This document shows positions 8,034 to 16,897 of a DNA stretch of 64,000 bases, piece by piece; positions within the stretch are counted from its first letter, which is position 1, and every line of letters begins with the position of its first letter. Source of the stretch: JABCZH01 sp963803775. GTDB taxonomy: Bacteria > Acidobacteriota > Terriglobia > Terriglobales > Acidobacteriaceae. Location of the stretch: contig CAWDNS010000001.1 in NCBI GenBank assembly GCA_963803775.1, forward strand, positions 310,001 through 374,000, written 5' to 3'. Made by a program: the position numbers and the translations under genes. The notes below the pieces were generated by a model, which had not been told where the DNA came from, made no database searches, and saw nothing but the letters and a program-made list of their open reading frames with translations.

Positions 8034-8683
8034 TAGAAAAGATACTTGCGCCATTTGTCGTCGGAGCGGCCCATCAGGCGCATGATGTGGCGGCTGGTGT
8101 GAAGGTTGAAGGCGCGAGGCTCACGCATCAGCTTCATTCGGGCTTCAACGGGAAGATGGTTGCCTTTCCGGCGGTTGCAGAGATGACAGCAAGCGACGAG
8201 GTTCTCCCAGGTAGAAGCGCCGCCGCGGGAGCGGGGGACAACGTGATCAAGAGTCAACTCACCTGAAGGCAAAACCTCTCCGCAATACTGGCAGGTGTTG
8301 CGATCGCGGAGCAGGATGTTCTTGCGCGAGAGGGCACGGGTTTGATGCGGAATGCGACGATACTCGAGCAGCCTGATAACGGAAGGCAGGCGCATGGCCA
8401 GGCGAGCGGCGTGCAGAAAATGGCCGTTTTCTTCTTCGGTCATGGCGACACCCTTGAGCACGAGAACGATGGCGCGGCGGGCGGCGCAAACATTGATGGG
8501 CTCGTAGGAGGCGTTGAGCACAAGCACGGGCGCGTGGAGCACATGAACTCCACCATCGGGACGAGCGTTTTCGGGGCAAGCGTTTTCCGGACGAACGTTG
8601 TCCGGACAAACAAGGGCCATGCTCGGAGGCAGAGTGTGAGTCCGCGTCATGCCCAGCGCCGAATTGTGCCACTTGCCTGACAT
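8030..8683 (-). CDS. HNH endonuclease family protein
   Basis: 217 residues. The core has LLRDRNTCQYCGEVLPSGEL, TLDHVVPRSRGG and ENLVACCHLCNRRKGNHLP, that is, two CxxC zinc-binding pairs around the DH...N...H nuclease motif (HNH type). Upstream, LVLNASYEPINVCAARRAIV is the typical N-terminal signature of this conserved bacterial HNH subfamily, whose function is not established. The first 45 residues include repeated CPENARP-like units encoded by a 15-bp tandem repeat. Translation could instead start at Met12 or Met22. The stop lies in a heptamer array. Confidence 0.88.
   Translation of the reverse strand: MSGKWHNSALGMTRTHTLPPSMALVCPDNVRPENACPENARPDGGVHVLHAPVLVLNASYEPINVCAARRAIVLVLKGVAMTEEENGHFLHAARLAMRLPSVIRLLEYRRIPHQTRALSRKNILLRDRNTCQYCGEVLPSGELTLDHVVPRSRGGASTWENLVACCHLCNRRKGNHLPVEARMKLMREPRAFNLHTSRHIMRLMGRSDDKWRKYLFY
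8558..8611. repeat. 15-bp tandem repeat inside HNH gene
   Basis: Three full units and part of a fourth, GGGACGAGCGTTTTC, GGGGCAAGCGTTTTC, CGGACGAACGTTGTC, CGGACAAAC. They encode five-residue steps (CPDNV-RPENA-CPENA-RPDGG) near the N-terminus. In-frame gain or loss of units would change only the leader. Confidence 0.75.
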
Positions 8684-8732
8684 TCTTTAACTCTTCTGAT
8701 GGGGCGAGGACACCCATCCTCTCCATAAACTT

Positions 8733-9566
8733 CTAGCTCGCGGCGGCCATGGTCATGGCAGCTTCGGGCTGTAATCGTGCTCCTTGTGCTTCCAGCTTTA
8801 GCGTGCGCGCGACAGTTGCTACGTAAACTTTGGCGGCACCGGCGCGGCGCAACACCAGAGCGCATTCGGAAGCCGTAGTGCCGGTGGTAAATACGTCGTC
8901 GACCAACAGCACTTCGCGGCCACGAATCACTTCGGGGGCAGTCACGGCGAAAGCGTCTCGCAAGTTCTCGCGGCGGTCGTGGCGTGACAGGCCGATTTGC
9001 GATTGGGTTTCGCGAGTGCGATCGAGGATCGGCTTGAGTTCGAATCGTCGAAATGGCTGAAGCTTCAAGGCAGATCGAGCGATCAGTTCCGATTGATTGA
9101 ATCCGCGCTGACGCCGCTTATGCGTGTGCAAAGGCACGGGAACGATTAGCACGGGATCGGCGGCGAAGAGCGGCTGGAGCGGGACAATGGCGTCCGCCAA
9201 CATGCGGCCCAGAACATCGGCGGCAGGACGGACGCCGTCATATTTGAGGAGATGAATGAGTTCGCGAAGGCCACTTTCGTAGCTCCCATAGGCCGCCGCC
9301 TTCACATAAGGAGGTTCGAGGCGGCGGCAGAGTGTGCAGCGAATTTCGCCTTCCACGAAAAGTCGGTACGGGCCAGCCAGACGCTCACCACAGATGGAGC
9401 AAAGGTCTCCAGCCATGGGACGAATGGACGAAAGACAGTCTTCACAGACTGGCAGACGTGAAATGTTCACTAATGGGGAAGCGCAGAGACGGCAATCAGA
9501 AGGAAAAAGAGTGGTGAACAGGGCTCGGGCAAGGCCGTGAACTCCGGAGGTCAGAGAGGAAACCAC
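8733..9566 (-). CDS. comF: ComF family phosphoribosyltransferase-like protein
   Basis: 277 residues from a GTG start. The N-terminal half has four Cys pairs (CRLC, CEDC, CSIC, CTLC), a zinc-finger region. The rest is a type I phosphoribosyltransferase fold: VLIVPVPLHTHKRRQRGFNQ and the PRPP loop VLLVDDVFTTGTTASEC. ComF/GntX proteins are needed for DNA uptake in several bacteria. No other competence gene is near, so that role is inferred from the family only. The last 25 residues (EAQGARLQPEAAMTMAAAS) are a variable tail. Confidence 0.92.
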   Translation of the reverse strand: MVSSLTSGVHGLARALFTTLFPSDCRLCASPLVNISRLPVCEDCLSSIRPMAGDLCSICGERLAGPYRLFVEGEIRCTLCRRLEPPYVKAAAYGSYESGLRELIHLLKYDGVRPAADVLGRMLADAIVPLQPLFAADPVLIVPVPLHTHKRRQRGFNQSELIARSALKLQPFRRFELKPILDRTRETQSQIGLSRHDRRENLRDAFAVTAPEVIRGREVLLVDDVFTTGTTASECALVLRRAGAAKVYVATVARTLKLEAQGARLQPEAAMTMAAAS

Positions 9567-9722
9567 CGCGGACCGAGTTGAGCCCTTGCTACTGCTGAAG
9601 ACACCCTCCCTCGCCCAAGCGCCACAGCAGGGCTCCAGCCAGGCGAATCCTCTACAGTATATCGGCGGCGGGAGCCGGGCGCAACGCGGGTGATCGGCGA
9701 GGCCGCTCGGAAGTAACCGGCG

Positions 9723-10769
9723 TTATTTCGGCGGTTCAGGTGACGTCTGATGGTGGGTAAAGAAACTCCAGATCACGTCGTTGGCGTTGAGATCGTTGCT
9801 GGTTTTGCCGATGACCTTTTCCACGAGGTATTGTTCACCGCCGGGCCAAGTATTGCCACCGCCGTCAATGCTGTAAAGCGCGACTTGCGCTCCCTTTTGG
9901 CAGTCGTCGTAGGTGTCGATTTGGGTTTTCATGCCGCCTTTTTCGTTGGGAGATAACTTCTGGCGTTGTGGCTTTGACTGGCAACCACTCAGTTTGGCCC
10001 AATACTTGGCACTGTCTTCAGCGGAAAGATCGGCATAGCGGCCGACATGGCCGCCGCTGTAGTGGACAATGGGATCTGAGGTGCCATTCATCATTACCAC
10101 GGTTAGTGGGTGCGACGGCAGGCAAGTCATGTTCTTCGGCATGGCTGCGCCGACGGCGGCGATGGCGGCGAAGCGATCGGCCATAGTGCAGCCCAGGCGA
10201 AAGGCCATGAATCCGCCATCGGAAAGACCGGCAGCGTAAACGCGTGAGGCATCGACGGAATACTCGGAGGAAAGTTTGTCGAGCATCTGGTCGATGAAGG
10301 CATTATCATCGGCTGGAGTTGGACGGTTCTCGCGGCCTCCGGATTGCCCGCTGCTGCCGCCCGGATACCCGCCGCCACCGCCGGGATATCCACCCCCGCC
10401 TCCCCAGCCACCGTGTCTTCCGCCCCGGCGGCCCATATTGCTGGGAGCGGATTCTTCCTGGGCGATGCCGAGATTCCAGCCGCGGCCGGTGGAATTGGGA
10501 TAGACGGTGATGATTGAGCTGCGATCGGCGAGCTCGTCAAACCGGGTCAATTGTTCCATGTCGAAAGCATCCTGGTCGCGGGTGTGCAGGAGAACGACCA
10601 GGGCATAGTGCTGCTTGGCGTCGTAACCCTTGGGAAGATGGACGATGAAGGTGCGCTCCTTTTCGTCTACGGTTATTTTTTCCTGGGGGACTTGAGCCTG
10701 GACGGCGGGGAGCAGGATCGCGGAAACGAGGATGGTAACGAAGGTAAGAATGGTTTTGGGATTGGTCAC
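9723..10769 (-). CDS. Secreted PHB-depolymerase/feruloyl-esterase-like alpha/beta hydrolase
   Basis: 348 residues, GTG start, signal peptide ending near LPAVQA. The alpha/beta hydrolase (LpqC/esterase PHB) pattern is clear: YALVVLLHTRD, nucleophile elbow AAGLSDGGFMAFRLGC (GxSxG) and NGTSDPIVHYSGG with the likely acid residue. The segment where relatives have GGGHTWPG reads DGGGNTWPGG, with Asn in place of the expected catalytic His. A Gly/Tyr/Pro-rich insertion of about 35 residues (RRGGRHGGWGGGGGYPGGGG) interrupts the domain near residue 110. Substrate is unknown, and activity is doubtful unless another His serves. Confidence 0.83.
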   Translation of the reverse strand: MTNPKTILTFVTILVSAILLPAVQAQVPQEKITVDEKERTFIVHLPKGYDAKQHYALVVLLHTRDQDAFDMEQLTRFDELADRSSIITVYPNSTGRGWNLGIAQEESAPSNMGRRGGRHGGWGGGGGYPGGGGGYPGGSSGQSGGRENRPTPADDNAFIDQMLDKLSSEYSVDASRVYAAGLSDGGFMAFRLGCTMADRFAAIAAVGAAMPKNMTCLPSHPLTVVMMNGTSDPIVHYSGGHVGRYADLSAEDSAKYWAKLSGCQSKPQRQKLSPNEKGGMKTQIDTYDDCQKGAQVALYSIDGGGNTWPGGEQYLVEKVIGKTSNDLNANDVIWSFFTHHQTSPEPPK

Positions 10770-10931
10770 AGCTAAATCGGATGCCAGGGGCGAAAACTGA
10801 GTTGTTCGGCGGTGGTCGCGTGAAAGAGACCGCCGAAATCCCGGCTGCTCTTGTATTGTAAGGAGGGCGCGTGATAACTTTCGCCGTCCTACTTTTGTGC
10901 CTATTCCTGACTATTTACGAGGATTTTGCCC

Positions 10932-12977
10932 ATGAGCCCCACCGGTACTGAAGCTCCAAAGAAATTTCGCCCCTACGTTCCCGAAAATATGGAGATGAAA
11001 GAATTCACCTTCCGGGCTGTGTTAATTGGCCTGGTGATGACCGGGATTCTAGGGGCGGCCAATGCCTATCTTGGATTGAAAGCTGGGATGACGATTGCGG
11101 CGACGTATCCGGCAGCGGTGATTGGCATGTCGTTGCTGCGCCTGATGAAGGGAACGCTGCTGGAAGAGAACATGGCGCGAACGGTAGGCGCGATTGGCGA
11201 ATCGGTGGCGGCGGGCGCGGTGTTTACAATTCCGGCATTTGTGCTGGCGGGATTATGGCCCAGCCTGGGTATGGAGCATTATTGGGCGTCGGTCGCATTG
11301 ATGGTAATCGGCGGTCTGTTGGGTATTTTGTTTGTCACGCTGCTGCGGCGGGTGATGGTGGAAGATCCTGAGCTTCCGTTTCCGGAGTCGGTGGCGGCGT
11401 CGGAAATCCATAAGGCGGGGCAGCAAGGATCGAAAGCGGCGAAGATTCTGTTCGCCAACATGGGGTTTGGCGGATTGATGTACTTCCTGTCGCAGGTCAA
11501 TCTGTTCTGGTACACGAAAAACATCCTGGTAAATATTCCGAAAATGGCGACGGGGTTACGGCTGGGTCGCGGCTCGAATGCGCCCCTGCTCGCTACCGGT
11601 GGGATGAGTCAGTTCACGTCGCCGGCAGTCAGCCCGGCTTACCTGGGCGTGGGATACATCATCGGACCGCGGCTGGCGTCGTTGAATTTTGCCGGCGGAG
11701 TGGTGGCGTGGGGATTGCTGGTTCCACTTCTAATTTATTTCCTGGGACCGAATTTGCCGGCGATGCCGGAAGGTGCAAGTCCGGCAGCGTATTGGGGAGG
11801 GATTGCGTTCAGTGTATGGTATTCGATTGTGCGGCCGATTGCGGTGGGTGGCATGCTGGTGGGCGCGGGGTTTACGCTGTTCCGCATGCGCAAGCAACTT
11901 ATGGCGGGTATGAAGCGGGCGGTTTCAGATTTAAAAAAATCGGCGGAGGCACACCAAGCCACCAGCCGCATTGATCGCGATTTGAATGCGAAAGTAGTAT
12001 TTGCAGGAGTTGGGTTGGTATTCATCGCGATGATCGGGCTGTACTACTACTTCATTTCCGCAGCGCACAACCTGTCGGGAAGTAAGGTGATTGCGGGCGC
12101 GGTGGTGGCGGCGGCAGTGATGATCGTGCTGGGATTCTTCTTTGCGGCGGTGTCGGGGAATCTGGTCGGGATGATTGGGTCGTCGAATAATCCGGTTTCA
12201 GGTCTGACGCTGTGCACACTGGTAGTGGCGGCACTGCTAATGGTGGCGCTCGGAGTTTCAGGCATCGGCGGAGTGGCAGCGGTGCTGGGAGTGGCAGCGG
12301 TGGTCTGCGTTTCGTCCGCGGTTGCGGGCGAGATGTTGCAGGACTTGAAGGCTGGCCACATTCTGGGCGGCACACCGTCGAAGATGCAGATTGGCGATAT
12401 TCTGGGCACGATTGTTGCGTCGCTGGTTCTGTTCTTCCCGCTGATGATTTTGGATAAGGCTTATCACTTCGGAAGCGCTGCGTTGCCTGCGCCGCAAGCC
12501 GGATTGATGGCGATGCTGTCGCAGGGGATTGTGGGCGGAAACATGGCTTGGCCGCTGGTGATTGTGGGCATCCTGATGGGATTCGCCATGATCCTGGTGG
12601 AAGTGAAGAGTCCGATGCTGTTTTCGGTGGGGATGTATCTGCCGCTGGAAACTACCTCTGCAATTTTTTTGGGCGGAGTAATTCGTTGGTTCACCGATAA
12701 ACTGCGTGACCGTCGCGGATACAACGATGCGCAGAAGGCGCGGGTGGATAATGCTGGGGTGCTGACGGCGTCGGGCTTGATTGCCGGGGAGGCGCTGTGC
12801 GGTTTGGTGATCGCCGGAGTAGTAGGAAGCAATCACCAACTTTGGCATATTGACATTGGCGATTTTGCGTTCTCCGGGTTGATCGGGCTGGCGGTGCTGA
12901 TCTTTGTGATGATGAGAGTACCGCTAGCAAACGCGGGCAGCCCGGATGAACCGGCGCCTCCGACGGCGATTATGTGA
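10932..12977 (+). CDS. OPT family oligopeptide transporter
   Basis: 681 residues with about 14-16 hydrophobic segments. The family signature appears early: FTFRAVLIGLVMTGILGAAN followed by AYLGLKAGMTIAATYPAAVI, then ENMARTVGAIGESVAAGAVF, a diagnostic OPT stretch, and the loop EDPELPFPESVAASEIHKAG. ATG at 10932 is chosen over the TTG at 10926; GAGG lies 9 nt upstream. The protein should import oligopeptides or metal-chelate peptides with protons. A second peptide transporter of the POT family lies 1.6 kb downstream, consistent with a peptide-scavenging life style alongside several peptidases in the window. Confidence 0.93.
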   Translation: MSPTGTEAPKKFRPYVPENMEMKEFTFRAVLIGLVMTGILGAANAYLGLKAGMTIAATYPAAVIGMSLLRLMKGTLLEENMARTVGAIGESVAAGAVFTIPAFVLAGLWPSLGMEHYWASVALMVIGGLLGILFVTLLRRVMVEDPELPFPESVAASEIHKAGQQGSKAAKILFANMGFGGLMYFLSQVNLFWYTKNILVNIPKMATGLRLGRGSNAPLLATGGMSQFTSPAVSPAYLGVGYIIGPRLASLNFAGGVVAWGLLVPLLIYFLGPNLPAMPEGASPAAYWGGIAFSVWYSIVRPIAVGGMLVGAGFTLFRMRKQLMAGMKRAVSDLKKSAEAHQATSRIDRDLNAKVVFAGVGLVFIAMIGLYYYFISAAHNLSGSKVIAGAVVAAAVMIVLGFFFAAVSGNLVGMIGSSNNPVSGLTLCTLVVAALLMVALGVSGIGGVAAVLGVAAVVCVSSAVAGEMLQDLKAGHILGGTPSKMQIGDILGTIVASLVLFFPLMILDKAYHFGSAALPAPQAGLMAMLSQGIVGGNMAWPLVIVGILMGFAMILVEVKSPMLFSVGMYLPLETTSAIFLGGVIRWFTDKLRDRRGYNDAQKARVDNAGVLTASGLIAGEALCGLVIAGVVGSNHQLWHIDIGDFAFSGLIGLAVLIFVMMRVPLANAGSPDEPAPPTAIM

Positions 12978-13017
12978 GCGGCGTTGTCGCGGCGTGAGCG
13001 AAACGGGAGTCACGCGC

Positions 13018-13043
13018 CGTCATCCTGAGCGCAGCGAGGGATC
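13018..13043 (-). repeat. CCTTCGCTTCGCTCAGGATGA-type dispersed repeat, inverted copy
   Basis: GTCATCCTGAGCGCAGCGAG is the reverse complement of the core in the 60-bp repeats at 2238 and 3138, with small changes. Such elements are common in environmental Acidobacteria-like genomes. Confidence 0.7.
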
Positions 13044-13057
13044 TGGCGGCGACAAAA

Positions 13058-13192
13058 TCATAACCACAAAGGCACGAGGGTACACAAAGGAAAGCCTTGA
13101 TTGGGATGGTTTTCTTTTGTGCGACTTCGTGTCTTTTTTGGCGCAGGCTTCTGTTCTTGACCACAGAGGACACAGAGTTTCACAAAGGAAGG
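13058..13192. repeat. CACAGAG/CACAAAGG repeat cluster
   Basis: Three copies: ACCACAAAGGCACGAGGGTA near 13060, an inverted copy (TTTTGTGCGACTTCGTGTC) near 13112-13135, and ACCACAGAGGACACAGAG at 13160-13192. The third copy ends in AAAGGAAGG 4 nt before the GTG start of the YggS gene, so the repeat provides that ribosome-binding site. Confidence 0.72.
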
Positions 13193-13196
13193 TCGA

Positions 13197-13901
13197 GTGT
13201 CGATCTCTGACAATATCGCGGAGGTGCGGCGGCGGATCGCTGAGGCTGCGCGACTCGCGGGACGAGATTCGGCGGAGGTTTCTTTGATGGCGGTGAGCAA
13301 GACGCAGCCGTCTGAACGCATTCGCGAGGCCTACGACGCGGGGTTGCGTCTGTTTGGCGAGAATCGAGTGCAGGAGTTTGCGGGGAAGGCCGGGGCGCTG
13401 CAGGATTTAGCCGATGCTGAATGGCGCATGATCGGGCATTTGCAGACGAACAAGGCGGCAAAGGCGGTGGAGTTGTTCGGCGGAGTGGATTCGGTGGATT
13501 CATTGCGCTTGGCAGAGAGATTGAATGCGTCGGCGAGAACGCTGGAGAAGAAGATTGCAGTGCTGATTGAGATCAACGTCGGGGGAGAGGCGGCGAAGAG
13601 TGGAGTGGCGGCGGAATCGGAGCAACTACAAGAACTGCTGCACGGGGCGGCGGGCCTGGCGCATCTCGAGTTTCAGGGGCTGATGACAGTACCACCGTTT
13701 ACCGACGATCCGCAGCAGGCGCGGCCCTATTTTCGTAAGCTGCGGGAATTGCGCGATCAGATTGCTGGACGGCGTTTGTCCGGGGTCAGCATGCAGGTGC
13801 TTTCGATGGGGATGTCGCATGATTTCACAGTGGCGGTTGAAGAGGGATCGACTTGTGTGCGGGTGGGGACGGGGATATTCGGGAAGAGAGTAAAAGCTTA
13901 A
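13197..13901 (+). CDS. YggS/PROSC family PLP-binding protein
   Basis: 234 residues from GTG. LMAVSKTQPSERIREAYDAG holds the Lys that binds pyridoxal phosphate, followed by LFGENRVQEF and MIGHLQTNKAA, the family hallmark. SMGMSHDFTVAVEEGSTCVR and VGTGIFGKR form the phosphate-binding end of the barrel. These proteins buffer PLP and affect amino-acid homeostasis; none is a known enzyme. The Shine-Dalgarno AAGGAAGG lies in a dispersed CACAGAG repeat. Confidence 0.95.
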   Translation: MSISDNIAEVRRRIAEAARLAGRDSAEVSLMAVSKTQPSERIREAYDAGLRLFGENRVQEFAGKAGALQDLADAEWRMIGHLQTNKAAKAVELFGGVDSVDSLRLAERLNASARTLEKKIAVLIEINVGGEAAKSGVAAESEQLQELLHGAAGLAHLEFQGLMTVPPFTDDPQQARPYFRKLRELRDQIAGRRLSGVSMQVLSMGMSHDFTVAVEEGSTCVRVGTGIFGKRVKA

Positions 13902-13934
13902 CCACAAAGGGCACAGAGTTTCACAGAGGAAACG
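13900..13934. repeat. CACAGAG-type dispersed repeat
   Basis: ACCACAAAGGGCACAGAG followed by TTTCACAGAGGAAACG starts at the YggS stop codon. It is very like 13160-13192. Confidence 0.7.
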
Positions 13935-14037
13935 CCAAATCGCTCATGATTCGGCGGGACGGGCCATGCCAATTATGCAATTCGGGGCTGGAGGCATGAA
14001 TTAGACGCAGACAAAGCTCCCGGTGGAGTGATTGCAA

Positions 14038-14499
14038 ATGTCCACAATAATCAGGCGCAGCGATAAATTCCTGCTCTTTTTTGTTGCGTTAGCTATTTCA
14101 GGTTCGGTGATGGTCGGGTGCGAGTGGTTCCCCGAGTCAAGCTTTGAACTCGCGAGTGAATCGAGGTTGCCGAAATGGATTACCCTCCCACCGGGGCTTA
14201 CACGCGCTGACGTTTCAATTACGATGAGCTACTACGTTATGCCATGGGGTAGAAGTTCGAGATTCATATTGCGAGACAAGGAGGGGAAAATACGGACAAA
14301 GGTATATGGCAAGGACAGAGGCTTAGGGCCTAATTATCTGAAACATCCTCCGCCTGGGTTTCCTCCCGGTTATCCAGCCTACGAAGTAATCACTGTAAAC
14401 GGCGTCATTGACATTATCGAACATAGAAAACCGGAGCCGATATTTTATGTAATCGATGACCCTGCTGTTTGGAAAGAACTGGGAGTAGGGCAAAAGTAA
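14038..14499 (+). CDS. Putative lipoprotein of unknown function
   Basis: 153 residues from ATG at 14038, with GGAG 9 nt upstream. An N-terminal hydrophobic segment ends in VMVGC, an acceptable lipobox, so a lipid-anchored Cys at about residue 28 is likely. The mature part (WITLPPGLTRADVSITMSYY, RFILRDKEGKIRTKVYG) is beta-rich with no recognised domain. It is A/T-richer than its neighbours, which suggests it is accessory. Confidence 0.65.
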   Translation: MSTIIRRSDKFLLFFVALAISGSVMVGCEWFPESSFELASESRLPKWITLPPGLTRADVSITMSYYVMPWGRSSRFILRDKEGKIRTKVYGKDRGLGPNYLKHPPPGFPPGYPAYEVITVNGVIDIIEHRKPEPIFYVIDDPAVWKELGVGQK

Positions 14500-14541
14500 A
14501 AGTGGAGACTGTGGTGGGGGTGGGCGGGGACACACACTCGA

Positions 14542-14566
14542 TAGCCGGCGAGACGCCAGCGCTCCG
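14542..14566. repeat. GGCGRGACGCC-type intergenic repeat, copy 3
   Basis: AGCCGGCGAGACGCCAGCGC, 16 bp before the POT transporter ATG. Confidence 0.6.
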
Positions 14567-14581
14567 GTTTGAGAATATTCC

Positions 14582-15976
14582 ATGAGCTTATCTTTTTCCG
14601 AGCGGTTCAACGAGATCCGCACTGGGTTTGAGCGGCCGTTTTGGATCGCGAACCTCAGCGAGATCTTCGAACGGTTGTCGTACTACGGAGCTTTTGCTTC
14701 GCTTGCGGTCTATCTGCAAGAGAAGCTGAATTTCTCGACGGAGCAGACGGGGACGCTGACTGGGATCTTTGGCGGGATGGCGTGGTTTCTGGCGATCTTC
14801 GGTGGAGCGATCGCTGACCGGTTGGGTTTCCGACGAGCTTTGGCGACTGCATATCTGATTCTGGCGGTTGCGTACTTCCTGATTGGGTCTATCGCTGCGC
14901 CGTGGTTGGCACCGGTGCGCAATGCTGTGCCGCTTAGTCTGTTTGTCGGATTTATTCTCATTCTTCCTGCGCTGGGCATTTCGATGGTCAAACCTTGCGT
15001 GGTAGGAACTACGGCGCGGGCTTCGAAACCTAACGTTCGCACCATCGGCTACTCGATTTACTACACCATGGTGAATATAGGGGGCGCGGCGGGGCCGCTG
15101 GTGGCGTCGTGGACTCATCGCCATCTGGGCGTGGAAAAGGTATACAAAGTTTCGGCGCTGAGCGTGTTCGCGATGTTCTTTGTGGTACTGCTGTTTTTTC
15201 GTGAGCCGCGCAAGGCGGGAGATACGCCCCCGCCGTCGATTGCGACAGTGGCTCGGAATTTCTGTGTGGTGGTTGGAAATTATCGGCTGGTTTTGCCGGT
15301 GCTGCTCATCGCGCTGTTGCTGCGCATTGGCTTGTGGGTATATTCCGGGTTCGCAGTGCCTTGGTGGGTTTGGGTGGGGCTTTTGATCGCGGTTCTCGCA
15401 GGGATCAGCAAGTTCATGTGGTTTCTGGTGCTCTTCACGGGATATTGGGTTGTCTTCTGGCAGGAGTTCGTCAGTCTGCCCGGATACCTTCACCGGTACG
15501 TCAGTGCCCAGGCCGATGTAGAGAAAATTCTGGCGACCGACGCGATCACAGTGATCTGTCTGACCATGGCTGTGAGTCTTTTGACGCGTAAGATACCGGC
15601 ATTTCAGGCGGTGATTCTGGGGACGGTGATCACATCGCTTTCGTGGCTCATCTTAGCGTTGCGTCCGACGGTTTGGGGCGCGGTGCTGGCGCTGTTTGTG
15701 CTGGCGTTGGGTGAGATCACGCAGCAACCCCCATATTACGACTATATTTCGCGGCTGGCGCCGCCGGGGCAGCAAGGGACATATATGGGATTTGCTTTTT
15801 TACCGCTTGGCATCGGTTCACTGATTGGGGGATGGTTCGGCGGAACACTGATGCATCATTTTGGAGAAGTTACAAATCAGCCCGAGCGTATGTGGTGGGT
15901 GGTGACTGGAGTGGGTCTGGCGACGGCAGCGGCGCTTTGGATTTATGACCGGGCGGTGAGGGTGGAAAGTCGGTAG
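14582..15976 (+). CDS. POT/PTR2 family proton-dependent oligopeptide transporter
   Basis: 464 residues, 12 or more membrane segments. NLSEIFERLSYYGAFASLAV is the PTR2 family start (ExxERFxYYG, here EIFERLSYYG), and FGGAIADRLGFRRALATAYL is the conserved loop between helices 2 and 3. The central cytoplasmic stretch FREPRKAGDTPPPSIATVAR and the long loop around WQEFVSLPGYLHRYVSAQAD are typical of divergent acidobacterial members. It probably imports di- and tripeptides with protons. It is followed after 4 bp by the AlkD-like gene, so the two may be co-transcribed. Confidence 0.9.
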   Translation: MSLSFSERFNEIRTGFERPFWIANLSEIFERLSYYGAFASLAVYLQEKLNFSTEQTGTLTGIFGGMAWFLAIFGGAIADRLGFRRALATAYLILAVAYFLIGSIAAPWLAPVRNAVPLSLFVGFILILPALGISMVKPCVVGTTARASKPNVRTIGYSIYYTMVNIGGAAGPLVASWTHRHLGVEKVYKVSALSVFAMFFVVLLFFREPRKAGDTPPPSIATVARNFCVVVGNYRLVLPVLLIALLLRIGLWVYSGFAVPWWVWVGLLIAVLAGISKFMWFLVLFTGYWVVFWQEFVSLPGYLHRYVSAQADVEKILATDAITVICLTMAVSLLTRKIPAFQAVILGTVITSLSWLILALRPTVWGAVLALFVLALGEITQQPPYYDYISRLAPPGQQGTYMGFAFLPLGIGSLIGGWFGGTLMHHFGEVTNQPERMWWVVTGVGLATAAALWIYDRAVRVESR

Positions 15977-15980
15977 CGAG

Positions 15981-16706
15981 ATGCCGAGCAAGATCACTGC
16001 GGCCAATGTCGCAGCGGATATTCGACGGCTCCTTAGGAACGGCGGCACGGCTGAGCATGCCGCGGGTGTTCAGTGGTTCTTCAAGGAAGAGATCAAGTCT
16101 CATGGATGGTACACAGCGGACCTTCGCCGGGCCGCGGTGAAATGCCGGCGGACAGTGATTAAAGAGTTTGGACTTCCCTTTCTGTTGCAGGTTGCGGATC
16201 AGCTTTTCTCCGGAAGAAATCTTGAAGAGAAGATATTTGGCGTGTTTTTGCTGGAGAAGTTGACAGCTGAGTTTGGGGACGCAGAATTCAAGTTGATTGA
16301 ATCGTGGTTGCCACGGATCAGCAGTTGGGCAGACCACGATGCGGTGGTGCATTCCTTGATCTCGCCGATGGTGGTCGCCAAGCCGGCTCGGACGAAAGAT
16401 GTATTTCGCTGGGCGAAGTCGCGGGACCGCTGGCTACGGCGGGCGGCTTGTGTAGCTTTGATTCGCGGGGTGCGGCAGAAGATGTTTTTTTCGGAGATCA
16501 AGCGGCTGACTGCGATACTTCTGGCGGACGAAGACGACATGGTGCAGAAAGGTTTGGGATGGCTGTTGCGGGAGACGACCAAGTTCGACGCTAAGCGGAC
16601 GGTGCCTTATCTGATGAGCATCCGGGAACGAGCGCCGCGATTGGTGTTGCGCACGGCTTGCGAGACGCTGCCGGTCAGTACTCGCAGAAGGATCTTGATT
16701 GGCTAG
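15981..16706 (+). CDS. DNA alkylation repair enzyme (AlkD-like)
   Basis: 241 residues built of HEAT-like helical pairs. RNGGTAEHAAGVQWFFKEEI matches the N-terminal helix, and LPRISSWADHDAVVHSLISP is the active-site region (Trp and Asp of AlkD). RWAKSRDRWLRRAACVALIR and DDMVQKGLGWLLRETTKFD are the repeat helices that grip the DNA. The family excises N3- and N7-alkylated purines without base flipping. It is separated by 4 bp from the POT transporter. Confidence 0.9.
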   Translation: MPSKITAANVAADIRRLLRNGGTAEHAAGVQWFFKEEIKSHGWYTADLRRAAVKCRRTVIKEFGLPFLLQVADQLFSGRNLEEKIFGVFLLEKLTAEFGDAEFKLIESWLPRISSWADHDAVVHSLISPMVVAKPARTKDVFRWAKSRDRWLRRAACVALIRGVRQKMFFSEIKRLTAILLADEDDMVQKGLGWLLRETTKFDAKRTVPYLMSIRERAPRLVLRTACETLPVSTRRRILIG

Positions 16707-16772
16707 TGTTAATCCTGCGGCTGTTTTCGGCGGTCTCCACGTTTTAGGGACTGATGACGCATAGAAGCAGAT

Positions 16773-16815
16773 CTTGAATCGCAGAGGACAGTCGCAGAGT
16801 GTGCAGAGAAACCCG
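16773..16815. repeat. CGCAGAG-type dispersed repeat
   Basis: GAATCGCAGAGGACAGTCGC followed by AGAGTGTGCAGAGAAACCC, a variant of the CACAGAG family and closely like 63211-63256 (both have AATCGCAGAGG and end in GAGAAACCC). Confidence 0.65.
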
Positions 16816-16897
16816 GCGAGTGGTAGTGAAACATTGCACGGGGGGGGCTCTCCCGATTCGCTCAAATGGCTGCTCTTGTTTAGAATAGTGGTTTGCC

